Source of the DNA: Tenodera sinensis
Taxonomy: Eukaryota > Arthropoda > Insecta > Mantodea > Mantidae
Direction: 5' to 3'
Assembly: GCA_030765045.1 (NCBI GenBank)
Contig: CM060963.1
Span: 120,347,735 to 120,411,734 of the forward strand
Length of the DNA stretch: 64,000 nucleotides
A model generated the notes under the pieces. The model was not told the DNA's origin. It made no database searches and saw nothing but the letters and a program-made list of their open reading frames with translations. Position numbers and translations under genes: made by a program. Below are positions 31,020 through 43,677 of the stretch, piece by piece. Numbering within the stretch: the first letter of the stretch is position 1; every line of letters begins with the position of its first letter.

Positions 31020-31059
31020 GCACGGTTTCATTTACAAACTTAGTCAGCAACTATAAGTC

Positions 31060-31480
31060 TTTATTCACATTAAGGAGGGTTGTACCATCCACACAGACAA
31101 TTGTGTGGCAGGGGTAATATTTTGATACATCATTTATCATTACTAGAAAAAGTATAGACCTTAGTACTGAGCCCTGCAGAACCCCAATTTTAACCTTAGT
31201 GATGTCCAATTGCTTTCCTCCAACTGTCACTAGTTATTTGGGACCCTCTAGTATGATTTAAATGTAAGGTTTTTCCTTTCATCCCATATTTTTCTAGCTT
31301 TTTAAGCAAGATATCATCTACACAATTGAACGCTTTACTTGGGTTACAAAGTGTGCCTTGAGCCAGACCACCTTCTTCAAAAGCTTGGTAAATTTTTTCT
31401 ATTTTTCTACAAATGCATCAACTGCTTGTAGCATTGATTTTTTTCTAGGACATCCAATTGTGTTGAAATTCGGAGGTCAC
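31060..31480 (-). pseudogene. LINE reverse transcriptase fragment (CR1/Jockey-like)
   Basis: The - strand, with frameshifts, reads NPSKAFNCVDDILLKKLEKYG (about 31370-31300, matching the DLSKAFDCVDHDILLxKL block), then GGKQLDITKVKIGVLQGSVL (the GVPQGSVLGP region, about 31215-31155) and CVDGTTLL in place of the YADD motif (about 31095). The catalytic aspartates are degraded. Two lineages beyond the copy-B Jockey are represented in the window; this is one. Confidence 0.7.
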
Positions 31481-32609
31481 ACCAATTTAGCATTAGCTAG
31501 TCTCATGATTGTGGGATCCTCTTTAACTTCGGCTGTTAGGTCACAGCTCATCTCATTCTCTTGCCTTTGTTTGCCTCATGGTCTAAGAACATACAAAGAA
31601 ATGCTGTTCTCATGTACATTTTTAGGTGTTATTCAGTATTATGGGAATTTATATGAACCATTATAGGGTGCACTTATGTTAGTTCTCTTTCATGTCTCTA
31701 ATTATATTAAATAGGCATGCAATTTTGGTTCTCATTAAGAATATTGATAGGTGAACTATTTGAACTGAAATATTGATGTTGGGAAAAACCACTCACCTAT
31801 CTATAATCCACATTATCAAGTTAAGCAATAAACACTAAAAAAATTAAGTGAAGAACTTGGTCAAATCTTCTTACATACTGTTATCAGTATACCTCGGACT
31901 TTTAGTTCCTAAAACTCTTAAATTAGGTACCTAAAATAAGTTGGCCACAAATCCAAATAGCTTATAAAATTACAAAAATAGGTGAACAAAACATGACATT
32001 TTATTTCCCATTACAAACTAGCCAAAACATTTGACGTCTTTTTGTAGATGTCCATAATTAGAATCACAGTAAACAACTAACACCTTGTTTAAGATTTACA
32101 TTGAGAAGCTGCATCGCTTGTCAGATAACGCCATCTTATAAGCAAAAAATGAGTGTTTCACATCAACGGATGTCACCGGAACATATTTATGTTGGTATTA
32201 GACACAAGGGAACAGCACATTCATATGTTCAGGTGTCTTGCCAGACAAGATGTCAGTGCTTATTGCACCCTTCCCCAGCTTCAAAAGTGTTCTTAATGTC
32301 CTCCATATTATGCATTGATCACTGTGATTGTTGAGGCACGACTGGCATACAGGCTTACACAGCATTTCCATGTTACCAAATGAATAAATTAAAAAAAGTA
32401 AAATTAGGTGCTTTTAGGTTGTACAGAACCACCATTTTTGAGGGCCCTCATGATCTAGTTGTTGACAGGCCCGTAAACCCCACTACTCACTCACTCACCA
32501 TTTTCGAACATATATTTCCATAATTAGTATATACACCACTTTTATTTTCTAAACATGAGGAACACAATAGGTTTTTACCTAAAATCCAAGGTCTGGTTAT
32601 CAGTGAGCA

Positions 32610-32990
32610 AAAACACTAAGTTGCATCATTTACCAACAAAATCCCAAGTGCTGCTAACATTAGAAGCCAATCATCGTCTACTATATGCTCTGCCTGCCTC
32701 AATTCTGCAAAATGACATTTTATTGTCGTAGCTGCTTGAGAATGACAATTCCACTTTTTATCACTGTGTGAAGGAAGTTTGAAATCTTGTTTCTGCAAGA
32801 GTTCACTCTGTTTAGTAGATCTACTGAAGAACGTGTAGAACCTAGTGTGGTCACAAACAAATAGTAATATTTGTTTAATGTGTTTTGAACCATGCAATAG
32901 ACCAAATTCATGTGATGGGCATAACCATGGATAAACATTGGAGTAAGATAAGATTGTCGCATAAGGTCCAGTGTCACAAGTCTGACATAC
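32610..32990 (-). pseudogene. hAT transposase fragment (ZMYM1/DUF4371-like)
   Basis: Two overlapping - frames read GYAHHMNLVYCMVQNTLNKY (the CAAHSLNLV motif of this group), SRSTKQSELL and FKLPSHSDKKWNCHSQ (the TRWNSR-type motif). It is a short piece of the RNase-H-like domain with a frameshift between the parts. No ends found. 31481-32609 holds nothing I can name. Confidence 0.65.
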
Positions 32991-33149
32991 CAGTCTCTTC
33001 CCTATTTCTCAAAATTTGAAGTTTACCATTATAATGGACTATAATCCTACTAAGTACTCTTTTTCTAAAAGGATGTTTAGGGGAACTCAGACTGGACTTG
33101 TTTTCTTTCAACTCTAAGTAGCCTATATGGAAAGCTAGAAAAAAAACTT

Positions 33150-33345
33150 GTTTAACAATGCTGTCAATTGCCAGGATCACATCAGCGTCGCTGGTGTGCT
33201 GGAATTTCGTCCCGCAGTTCTTTTACATGCCAGTAAATCTACTGATATGGAGCTGTCATTTTTAAGCACACTTAAAAACCATCAATCTGGGCCAGATTTG
33301 AACCTGTAGGCCAGCGTCTAACCCACTGAGCCACCCAGACCAACG
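33150..33345 (-). mobile_element. tRNA-derived SINE
   Basis: The - strand head has an A box TGGCTCAGTGGG (about 33337-33326) and a B box GGTTCAAATCTGG (33306-33294), an almost textbook tRNA-like promoter. The body ends with CAGTAGATTTACTGGCATG and GACGAAATTCCAGCACACC (about 33247-33194), followed by AGCGACGCTGAT. The 3' limit is approximate. 33346-34689 has no recognised feature apart from a short GTA run near 34190. Confidence 0.78.
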
Positions 33346-34689
33346 TAACACTAGAAATTAAATGGGCCAAGCAGATGATATTGTCTGTAATGATTAATAA
33401 ATAGGCGAGATTTCAATATCAGCTGTTTGCAGCTACCGTCAACTTATCATTAAAAACATGGCTCTTTTCAGCAACTTTGTACACCTATGGAACACATTTG
33501 CAATCACTTCTTTTTCGTGTTCCAAAGTTCCCAAGCAAAAATTTCCAAGTGTTTTCTTTGAGTTAAGGAAAATCGCTATATTTGACATTTGAGTATTTTA
33601 TTTCGCAGAGAAATCATCTTGTGTTTTTTCACATCTCCGTAAGATGACACAAATTGTAGCTCACACCTGTGTAATATTCATTGTATGCTTTTCTCTGGTC
33701 CTAGTTTCCTAACTAGGAAACCAGGTTTCTTGTTTTTAACCAATAGCTATCTATTTTTTATTTTGCACAAAATGCCTTTTATCTAATTTTTCATCACTAT
33801 GTTCCCTCATTGCACTTGAGTACACAGCTTGCACCATTATCCACTATGATTGAACTTCCAGTATTATAATTTGAAATGCAGTCATGGTTTGCTGTGTTTT
33901 ATTTTCTTGGATGCTGGAGACCATGAGAGATAGTTACTTTTTGACTCCTCGCATTTCCTAACTTGAAAAACCATGTGCACACTATACAATACACTAAAAG
34001 ATTCAGTAAGTCACTAAGCACCTACCACTGTGACGAACTGAACAATACCTACACACACAGAAGAGATCCACTCACATCCAAAGAGTACCATTTTCAGTTT
34101 TTTGTCAGATCATATGCATGTGCTACGGTATTCATAAATAATAATGGTAAACAGGAAACTTGCTGAGAAGATAGATAGCAAAGTTAAGTAGTAGTAGTAG
34201 TTGTTATGGGTTTATTTTTTATGCTTGCAAAGAGGTTGCAATGGGTTCTAACGTTACTATAATCTTTTTAAATGGAAGCCAACTGAATATGAATAAAACC
34301 AATCAGTAATTAATTATAAAATCACATTTCTTACTCTTTAATGGGGAAATTTTGTGGATTTTAAATTCTGTGGTCAGAAAATGTTATGCGGAATACGTCC
34401 CCCAGCATTCTCCCAGAAAAATAGCATTGATCCTACTGTTGTTGTTTGTTTTTTTTGTTTTTTTGAGACATCAAAGAATCCCAGGCATCTTTCCTCAACT
34501 CTGTCCTGTATAGTTTATCAGAATATAATACTCAACTGAGCTCTGTTCAAGGTGTCAGTTGTGACATCTGCTTGAACAGAAATAAATTCTACTCCATTTA
34601 ATTCACTCCTTATTCTTTCCCTTAGCACATCAGCTATGCAATCTGCTCGCCTCTGCAGAATGGTGCTAGCGTGTCTCCCTCACGTCTAA

Positions 34690-35397
34690 GGGACACTGGG
34701 AAGTGAAATTTTGGTCAAAATTGTCAAAAAGTTGAAAATTGTTTTTTTACCTTAAAATGTTCCTGGAACTCCCGTGTATTTGGATCAGCTAACATTTTAC
34801 ATATCCCCACTCCATGTGGTCCTTACAGCTCTTTCAAATAGTGCTCTTCCCTTAACGTACACAGCATGTTCCTGTATAAAAGCCTGTTTTTCTCAAAACT
34901 ACATTTCTGCAAATTCCAAAAGAAGGTCGCACCTGAGTTTTCCTTCAAATTCAATGAAAATTTCCAAAAGTATTCATAAATAGCAGCTAAACAAAACTAT
35001 GATTCAATATTGATGATATCATTAACATGAATTCCAAAAACATCTTTTGTATGAAAAAATCAACAATTTTTAAGATTAGATTTTCTTTGTTACTAAAAAA
35101 ACTATGTATAGCATAATCAGCAAGTGTATTTGAAATATCTCTTCATACAATTGTTACGCATGTTTTAGAGTACCAGTTCTGACAATATAAACCAATTTTG
35201 GAAAGTCAATAGACGCAAGTCACATTTTGAAAATGTGCCTATTAAATTCATAAAATAATTTATATATCATAAACGAACTATCCAATTTTAATGAAATTTG
35301 GTGTACATCCTATTCTCATATAAATACAATCACTGTAAAAATTTCAGAAAAATCTATCAAGAAATGTGGAACTTTCAAATTTCACTCCCAGTGCCCC
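34690..35397. mobile_element. 708-bp TIR element, unclassified
   Basis: The left end GGGACACTGGGAAGTGAAAT is the inverse of the right end, which reads GGGGCACTGGGAGTGAAATT on the - strand. The interior is AT-rich with no ORF of note. No convincing target duplication was seen, so the true ends could lie a few bases outside. Confidence 0.6.
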
Positions 35398-35639
35398 AGT
35401 GATTTATCCAGATAAGGTTTTTCCAAGGTTTTCCCTTATCCTGAGAAGGGGAATGTCGGGTAACTTAAAGCTCTATGGACCATGGGCTCATTTGAGCATC
35501 ATTTCACACATTTCATTCATACACCATCTGATACGAAACCATGTGGGGAACGTTAACAAAATAAGTTATACTATCTCTGTGGTCATCCTGAATCTTGCTA
35601 GAACTAACTCTGCAGTTTTTATTTTCTCTACCATATAAA

Positions 35640-35895
35640 TAGTAGAGATTATTAGTTATTTATGCCAACAAACTTACCGCTGGTGTTTTTAAACACACAA
35701 GCCATGTGTGGGCAATGTTTGAGAGGTAAAATCAAAATTGAAGAATTCAATGCCACAGCTGGGATTTGAACCACAGATCTTCCACTTGCCAGCAGTCACT
35801 CCAACCATTAAGCTACTGTGATAACCTGCCAGAATGACATTAGTTCTCCAACCGATTCGTTTTTTTTCCAGGTAGAACACATAGGGAGTCTCACA
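35640..35895 (-). mobile_element. SINE cluster, copy 1
   Basis: On the - strand: a leader starting GGGAGACTCCCTATGTG (about 35895), a tRNA-like head with A box TAGCTTAATGG (about 35817-35807), a B box GGTTCAAATCCC (about 35772-35761), and the body CATTGCCCACACATGGCTTG plus TTTAAAAACACCAGC. Copies 2 and 3 share these blocks. Confidence 0.72.
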
Positions 35896-35964
35896 TCAAA
35901 AGACAAATACCCAAGGGTGACTTACTATCGTTAGTACTTTATGTCCCGGGATTAAAGAACCTTT

Positions 35965-36112
35965 AGATAGTGATTATTATTTATGTCAACAAACTTACTG
36001 CTTGTGTTTTTAAACACACAAGCCATGTGTGGGCAATGTTTGAGGCAGAATCGGAACTGAAAAAATTGAATTCCACAGCTGGGATTTGAACCTTGGGGTA
36101 TTTGTCCCTGAT
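35965..36112 (-). mobile_element. SINE cluster, copy 2 (head rearranged)
   Basis: It has the same body and B box GGTTCAAATCCC (about 36092-36081) as copy 1, but the sequence before the B box is GACAAATACCCC rather than the A-box head. The 5' part has therefore been replaced or inverted. Confidence 0.6.
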
Positions 36113-36300
36113 GTGAGACTCCCTTTGTGGTTTACTGGAAGAAATATGAATCAGTTGGAGCATTCAATGTCATTTTGGCAGGTTGTCATAGTAGCTTAAT
36201 GGTTAGAGCTACTGCAAACCAAGCAGCAGGTCTGTGGTTCAAATCCTAGCTGTGGCATCAAATTTTTCAGTTCCGATTCTACCTCTCAAGCAGAGATATT
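36113..36300 (+). mobile_element. SINE cluster, copy 3 (opposite strand)
   Basis: It starts GAGACTCCCTTTGTGG, then GTCATTTTGGCAGGTTG, A box TAGCTTAATGG (about 36191-36201) and B box GGTTCAAATCCT (about 36236-36247), continuing CAGTTCCGATTCTACC. It is oriented opposite to copies 1 and 2. Confidence 0.68.
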
Positions 36301-37082
36301 ACATTTCACCCAAAATATTTGATACCCAGATTGCACAGGAAATGCTATTTTGAAGCTCACTGTATAAAAAGAAAAAGACGCAATTTTACTTTCTCTAATA
36401 CATACTGTAAGCAGGGGAAGTATAGTATTCCACCCAAAAATTTGATACCAAGATTTCACCAGAAATACATTTTAAGACACCCTAAATCCAACAAAAGAAG
36501 ATCTGTGTGCCTCTGAACAGTGTAACTCAAAAACAAGAATGTCAGTTAAATACCAAACTTGGTATTTAAGCTCAGCATCTTCAAAGGATGTGACATGAAA
36601 GGTTGTGAAGAAAATCTCACCATCCCAGTCTATTCTTCACATGTAACATTTTTATAAATATTTAATTTTTTCAAAAATGGCTAATAATTTTAATTAAAAT
36701 ACCATATATTAGATATTTTTATTCCAAATGATACGTACCTATATCCTCAATTTTCTGGGAATATTCTCAGAGGTTCTCATTCAGTGACAAAATCATAAGA
36801 CAAAATTTTACTGCACAGAAAATGTAGGTCTTGTTAAAACACACAATTCGTGGCAAAAACTTTTTTGTGGAATGAACCATTTCTGAGATATTTCTTATCA
36901 TTTGTTTGACCTTTCCAAAACTTGGTTCTTTTCTCAAATGGGAAGTAATTATTCAGTTTTTATGTCCCGTTCTTGCAAAGAGAGTGGAATTTCAAAGCAA
37001 TCACATAGCGATTAGCCCATAAAAGGTTTGACTATCACTTCAACTTATTGCACTCTATATCTACAGTACCTATAAGGAAATA

Positions 37083-38672
37083 CAATAGAGCCTCGATAAT
37101 CTTAGGTAAGGAGGACTAATAGTACCTCGGATAATTGAAAATTCAGGTGGACTCTTGTCAAAAATCGAGAGGGTAACTTACGGTAAAGTAGTGAAATGAT
37201 TGAAAACGTGGTCAAAAATGTGAGAGGCGTCTAATGTATTATCAAATGAAAAAATGTGTGTATACAAATAAAAATAAAATAAAAATTCAAAATGAAAAAA
37301 GACCTCTGTATGGACCCCCATGGACAAAGAAGATGAGTCATGTCTGGAACGCATACATACATGACAGATACAGTCTGACATACCTACTTGTTGAAAACTG
37401 CATATTATTTGGTACTCGTGGAGCTGTTTTTTACTGTTAAAGTAACTTGAAATTCCAAACATAACCTTTTTTTGGTCCACGGATGTACATGATCCAGTCA
37501 AAAAAGTTATTTTTTCAAGACGTCCATGTGTTTTGCGTTTAAGGCTTCTTTGCTGCAGTTTCACGCAATCATCATAGCAGTAGGTATGTGGAAGTTTCTA
37601 TCGCTTTGCATCCTTCACTATGGCTGATTTTCTTGTTTTCCATTTCAATGTCTTTAGTATCACTTTCACATTCTTTCAACATTCACTGCCACTTCCCATT
37701 GTTTGTCTGCACTGATCCACTCGGCTACATTGTTTTCAGTGAGTGTTCCATCTGCTATCCTTCCACCCCTGCATTCCTTTGTGCACTGTTTCCATTTTTA
37801 CTTTCTCTACTGATAAGTAGAAGTATTGTATTCCACCCAAAAATTTGATGTCGAGATTTCGCCAGAAATATATGTTTTGAGACACCCTGAATCCAAAAAA
37901 GCATTTTTAGAAAAAGGTTCGTTTGTGTGTCTGTCACTCTGTGGACAGCGTAACTCAAGAACGAGAAGTCGGTCAAAAACCAAAGTTGACATTTAAGTTT
38001 AATGTCTTTCAAGCATGCCACACCAAGATTTTAAAGAAAATAGCCCCACCCTAAACTCCCTTTACATGGAAAGTTTTTCGAAAATTTTCTTGAAAATGGC
38101 TCAAACAATTTTGATTAAAATGTCATATGTTTAAGATATTTGTATGATAAATGAAATGCATATTATGTGGTCATATTTACTCTGGATGACTTTTGAATAA
38201 CTCGTAAACCGTAAGAGATAGACAAATTCTTAATATACAAAAAATGTAGATCTCACTAAAACACAATTTATGTCTAAATAAGTTTTTTTGTGGAGTGAAC
38301 CATTTTGGAGATATTCCTTGTTATTTGTGTCAGATTCGAAAAACTTGAAACTTTCTGAAATGGAACATCGTTGTTCATTTTTTTATATGTTAAGCGTGCA
38401 AAGAGAACGGGATCAAGCTTTAAAAGATTTGACTATCGCACAAAGCCTACTGTATTCTACTATTCCTCTTTCACCCACAAGGAAATAAGCAATAAGATAA
38501 TTTGTTCAAATGCTTATTTCAACTAACACGCAGAAGATATGTGTAAGAGTTTGTAAGAGTCGTTAGTACAAGAGTAGAGAAAGTCATGTGAGTGCAACAC
38601 ATCAGATTTTTACATTACATACTTCGCACGGCACACTTCATAAATTGGGACCTCGGATAATCGGGGCTCTGT
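37083..38672. mobile_element. Pogo/Tigger-like TIR element
   Basis: The left end CAATAGAGCCTCGATAATC and the inverted right end ACAGAGCCCCGATTATCC resemble the CGATTATC-type ends of pogo/Tigger elements, and both flanks have TA. No transposase was recognised. The - strand ORF at 37178-37564 is open for 128 codons, but I cannot assign it. A complete R830 copy sits inside. Confidence 0.6.
37799..38611 (+). repeat. R830 copy (inside the pogo-like element)
   Basis: It starts TACTTTCTCTACTG (37799) and ends AACACATCAGATTTTT (about 38611), with the internal AGTAGAGAAAGT near the end that is the inverse of the start. The antisense peptide block (QLWFLTDFSFLSYAV) is present on the - strand. Confidence 0.88.
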
Positions 38673-38814
38673 TAACTGCGGCTCTCTGTATGTAACAAGA
38701 CCATTTCTGCAAACATCTGTCTCGATTAAGTAGATAGCAAAATACACATTTTAAGAAACATTTTGTACAAGAGTAAATAGAGTCATGTGAGTGCATACAA
38801 GTTTTTAAACAATA

Positions 38815-39165
38815 AAATGTCGATGTAGGCGTGTGTCTCTAATTAACATAATTCAAAATGAAAACTTCATTAGATATTAAACTTGGAATTTAAGTTCAGC
38901 ATCTTCCAAGGATATAACACAAGGATTTTGAAAAAAATTCCCAATCCCAAACTACCCTTTACAAGGAAATATTTTTTTAAATGTTTGATTTTCTCAAAAA
39001 TGACTATTTTAACTAAAATGCCATATGATTAAAACATTTTCATTACAAATGAAAGGTATATTATGAATTTTCTGGGAATAACCTCAAAAATCCTCTTCTT
39101 TCTGAATGACATTTGCATAACTGGTAAACTGCAAGAGATAGACAAAGTCTTACTATACACCTCGA
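38815..39165 (+). repeat. R830 fragment, diverged
   Basis: It matches the middle of R830 (TTTAAGTTCAGCATCTTCCA, CCCAAACTACCCTTTACA, GCATAACTGGTAAAC). Start and tail are missing. 39166-40228 holds no recognised feature. Confidence 0.65.
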
Positions 39166-40228
39166 CACAACAGGAACAAGTGATATCATGCAAGAAATCA
39201 CAAGAATTCCTGCTGCTGAGCTTAGGCAAGTGAGCGATAACACTTTTACTACTCAGCAAAGCATTTTGGCATATTGACCATGGCTGTCGAGTGCTACGAT
39301 TGCTTATCTTGTTTATTAGAATGCGAACTAATAGTAACTTGGCGTATAGTAGAGATAAAACACAAATATATGATCTTTTGTACCTGCCGATATGAGACGT
39401 TGCTGTCCAGAAGATATAATTGCATTTGAACAGTGTACATACCCTGTCTTGCCGTATTTCTGCAATAAGCTCACGTTAACAGCCATGCTGTTTCACATTC
39501 TTTCTGATACGCTTCATGGCTTTGCCAAGTAGAACTAGATCTGCTGCCTGTTTGAGAGCAGAAGGTCAACATTTCCAGCATCAACAATAAGTTAAGTATT
39601 TTAGTGCACCCCTCATTCTTCCCAGCAACTCTCAGTTGTCACATGCAGCAGAGAGAGCCTACAGAACAGGTTACCATATGTAATAAAGACCCTATATTAA
39701 TATAAACATATAAGACCGGCTCCTCCCCACCAGCTTTAAGTGCCAGTCATTAATCAATTGTGTGTTTCGGACACGAGTAGGAATTCCAGCCTTCCTAAAA
39801 TCACAAACAACTAATCATATGTTCAAATGTATGCATATAACGCAGTTCATTTGATGAACCAGAGTGCAGGCACCATGCATGCCACTCTGGTGGCAAGTTT
39901 GATTACTAATTGGTAGACAACAGAAACAGCGATGCTAAGATGTCATATCAAACCTAGTGAAAATGCAGATATTTCACAAAGATGCAAAGAGAACAAAAAC
40001 TGCTATTTTGTTGATGTAATGCCTTCAAGAATACTCTACCAGATATTGTCTTTTATTCACTTCCCATGAAAAAAATAAATGGAAAGAAGAAAGCTACAGA
40101 TTCAAGCTAGGTGTTTTTTTCATAATACTGAATAGCCTCTGATTCCATAGTGCATGAGGTGCTTGTGGTTAGATAATGGTAAGCCACACACCGAGCAAAA
40201 TTGTGATTCTTGTTTTTCACCACTACAG

Positions 40229-41339
40229 CAGTGGTTCTCAAACTTTTTAAGTCTGGAACCCACCTTGAAGGATAATTAAACTTCATGCGACCCATAAGTT
40301 AAATTAGTACATACTAACCACTCGTGAAAAAATAAATATAGTATGATTATATGCACTTTAACTAAAAATACCACCATATTCTAATTCAGCAAGTGTTAAA
40401 ATATTTTTTACTCACCAAACTAATGTGATGGATGGGCCTGTTGTGTCCAAATGAGCTGTTGGGTTCAATTGCAGTTAATTTGAGTTGTAAATCAGAGCAT
40501 ACATCAAGTCTATTTTTGTACTTGTTTTTCACTTCAACTAAAGTGGAAAATCCCTTTTGACACAGATATGAAGTTGCAAACGGCATGAGCAACTTTAATG
40601 CCTCATTCGGAAGTTCAGGATATTCGCGGTTTGTTGATATCCAAAATGTCTGAGTTTCAAAATTGTTTTAATGCCAGAATCACAACTAACATCACATAAC
40701 TTAGTTCTCTTAGTTTAGTGGCAAATTTGAACTTTCAGAATCTGAATTTAGGAATGAGTTCCACCTTGAAAGATATTAAACTTCACAAGACCCATAAGTT
40801 AAGTCTTTTCACGAACTAATAGGCCTATTTATGTCAGAGCTCAAAGTAGGAACACTTGATTCACTATCACTCACTCACACTCACAGAATCTTGGTTCACT
40901 TGTGTGTACTTTTCTTTTTAAATGTTCCTCATTTAAGCCATGCATCCATCGTTAGTTATTAAGACAGAAATACACTTAATTTTGAACAAAGGCTGTCGGG
41001 AGACTAAGAATGAATTGGCAGTTTGGCACTGCTACTCTACCAGTAAATTTTTATTCCCCATTCAATTTCAAACTGACTAAACTCATTATTGACTTTGTCA
41101 TAATAAAATTACACTGCGCTACACTCATATTTCCCATTGTTGTAGGTGTGCTACGTTACATCTGATTACAGTTCTGTGTTCACTGAAGTCAGAGAAGTTT
41201 TGTACTGCCATGTTCACTGCGTAATGGAGTGTTGACAACTTTTAAAAAATGTTTCTTTTAAATTTAAAATGTTTTGTAGACCTGACGGGTCGTTCTGCGA
41301 CCCACCAGTGGGTTGGGACCCATAGTTTGAGAAACGCTA
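40229..41339 (-). mobile_element. hAT element relic (CAGTGGTTCTCAAAC ends)
   Basis: Ends CAGTGGTTCTCAAAC (40229) and, inverted, TAGCGTTTCTCAAAC (41339). Just inside both ends is a GACCCA-type block (40290 and about 41300). The - strand ORF 40386-40592 reads MPFATSYLCQKGFSTLVEVK then NKYKNRLDVCSDLQLKLTAI, the C-terminal dimerisation region of ZBED5/SCAND3-like hAT transposases. The flanks CACTACAG and TGCTAGAG match at only 5 of 8 bases. Confidence 0.72.
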
Positions 41340-42423
41340 TGCTAGAGGATAGCAAGCAACAGGCAAAGTAGTGTTTGAAGCAACTGAGAGATGGCAGCAC
41401 ACACTGGTTGCTATGTATTGCACCAAGAAATAACACCACTTTTGTGCTTTAGTATGATAAACTACATGCCAAATGGCGTCTTGCAAAGAAAACTGAGTTC
41501 CGATGGAAATATTTTTGAGCCAATGCTTTTGATATGTGGATCTGTCAACAAGGAACTAATCAGGCTATTAAACTTTCTGCCGTTAACTGTATAGTCTTGC
41601 GGCTCTTCGAAATGCGACTGCCTTTCTTGAAACCATTCTGCACATTCTGCTCATTTGCAAGAAGTTGCAGAAATTTCAAGTGCCTTAGCCTCATTAATGC
41701 ATGTTATTTTCAAATATTACTCTCCCTCATACAAAGGTCTAAAGCTAAGTTCCCGTCATACAATTTGTATAATTTCTTTTAAGAAATTCCATTGTTACAT
41801 TTACACATTTTTCTGATAACAATGAATTATCTACTGATTTTAGCGAATAATTTACATTTTTGCATTCAGACTCCACTTGAGTTTCATTTTCAGCTTCTAA
41901 CATTTGAATTTAATAGTATGGAATGCTAAGTCATCTAACTTCCAAGCAGAAGCTGACAGTGTATTTTAAAGTTTTCTAAAGGAACAGGCCTCTAATTTTC
42001 TTCCCTTTAGAATAATTTTCCTTTGAAGCTTTCATGGAACTTGGCATCCCCAGGGTTGTGGTTTTGGAAAGGTACTTGTTTATATAGTACAGAACAGCAG
42101 CAACAGGTTTACAAAATTCTGCACGTATTGCCACACAAGGGCACATGCTGCTCAAGACATATGACCCCTCCCTCTTTTTGAGACATTTTTAAAATTTAAA
42201 ATGCTTTCTATTCACACAATAACATGCAATAAGAATATAAATATCATGAAACTCTCACTTAGGAGGCTGTAGACTGATGTAAATGATCCACTTTCTCAAA
42301 AACACATTAATTTCAAAAGCTTAATTTAGGCCACATGCAAGGCACAGAAGTTAGGGTTGTCCACAGGGGCCAGTAATTTAGACAGGTAATTATTGTAATA
42401 GGTAACATCAATCAGAACTAACT
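41340..42423. other. Intergenic, no recognised feature
   Basis: AT-rich sequence with short ORFs and no motif that I can support. Confidence 0.45.
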
Positions 42424-42620
42424 TTAAGCACTGCTACATAGAAGTGTCACAGTGAAAATGAAAGTAATTGTAATAGGGTTATCCAAAGTTCATTTTACTA
42501 AAGTTATCTCAAATCTGAACATTTGTCAATCACTAATAACTAAGCACTGATACTGCTAAACCTAGAACTATCATAGTGAAAATAAGAGTATTTATAATTA
42601 GGGTTACCCAAAATTCACAT
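42424..42620 (+). repeat. Diverged tandem duplication (about 117-bp period)
   Basis: Two units, each with TAAGCACTG, then a GTGAAAAT...AGTAATT-like stretch and AGGGTTAYCCAAARTTCA, at about 42424-42494 and 42541-42620. Old and diverged. Confidence 0.55.
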
Positions 42621-42639
42621 TAAATTTTTTTTGAATGTC

Positions 42640-43075
42640 AGTACTTGTCTTATACCTATAGAATAAGAAAAAATAGAAAAGAGTAGTAGAAAAATTCTTT
42701 GAGCTACCCCATCCCAGTATTTTTTAGAATTTGGCCTGTTGTGGTAAATTTCAAAAGAGGGATTAAGACATAATGCCAGTGTATTTTGCACACATAAATT
42801 TTGTATCTTTCCTTTTTCGGGGCCTTTTTGTGATATTTGAACACACATTTTCTAGCAGGCTTAGCTGTTTGGTGTAGCTGTACAGGATTTGGTAAGTGTA
42901 TTTCTGTCAGTCTATGTAGTTCGTCACCAGATACTGATCGTCCAAATGTTTGTTGTTCTTGATGGATGGAACTTCTCAAATATTTCATTGACCAGAGAAA
43001 GTTGAAAATTGGCAAAAGTAACATTCTGTCCAGTATTCACATTGCATAGGGCATGAGAATCTAAAAGGAAGATGT
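42640..43075 (-). pseudogene. piggyBac-like transposase, C-terminal relic
   Basis: The - frames read SVSGDELHRLTEIHLPNPV, KPARKCVFKYHKKAPKKER and, in another frame, QKGPEKGKIQNLCVQNTLAL with LCLNPSFEIYHNR. This is the end of a piggyBac-type transposase: the LTGRH-like motif followed by the cysteine-rich zinc-binding tail. Several cysteines are lost and there are frameshifts. It is a different and older lineage than the element at 43678-46115. Confidence 0.7.
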
Positions 43076-43077
43076 CA

Positions 43078-43125
43078 AGAAGAAGAAGAAGAAGAAGAAG
43101 AAGAAGAAGAGGAAGAGGAAGAAAA
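43078..43125 (+). repeat. (GAA)n microsatellite
   Basis: AAG/GAA trinucleotide run drifting into GGAAGA units. Confidence 0.9.
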
Positions 43126-43677
43126 ACTTTTTGTAACATTTCAATGACTTGCAGAAGCATTCAACAGAACTAATATCACTTCTGTCCACTGCACCTATGT
43201 TCTTATTATAGGGCTAGGGAGTTCATGCATTTGCATGCTTTTTCATAGGGGTTAAAAATGTATGCTTTTACATTATGCGCACGAATTGTGGAATTTTCAG
43301 TTATTTGGACATGATTTTATGATGCATGTAACTGCATATTTTCTTGATTTTTGATAAATACATAATATTTCAATGTTATAGCCCCTATATAGCATATTTT
43401 AATGCTTTTTATGGGCTTTTATTATTTTTTTCTATCTGATATTTTTCATATTGGTAGTACTACACATGATGATGCAACTCACGAAGATTTCAATATTATA
43501 GCCCCTGTATTGCATATTTTGATGATTTTTATGCTTTTTTAAATTTTTTTCATCTGTATGATATTTTTCATATTGGTAGCATTTCTGAGACAATGATTCT
43601 TTCCCATTGGTAGATAGATTTGTGTCCAGTACAAAGACAATTTTTGTTAAATCTCCTAAAAGAGTTAAGTTGTTTAA

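Larger units (their letters stand above)
36299..38795 (+). repeat. R830 copy interrupted by a pogo-like element
   Basis: Partial 5' material (36299-36386) precedes a full start TACTTTCTCTAATAC at 36387. The copy runs to ACCTATAAGGAAA at 37080, is broken by the pogo-like element, and resumes after 38674 with sequence matching the R830 tail (CATTTCTGCAAAC... ending TGTACAAGAGTAAATAGAG and TCATGTGAGTGCA near 38790). More diverged than the copies at 24 and 61 kb. Confidence 0.72.

Noticed and set aside
33290..33345. Possible tRNA gene with good A and B boxes
   Set aside because: It continues into a SINE body, and no acceptor-stem pairing was seen.
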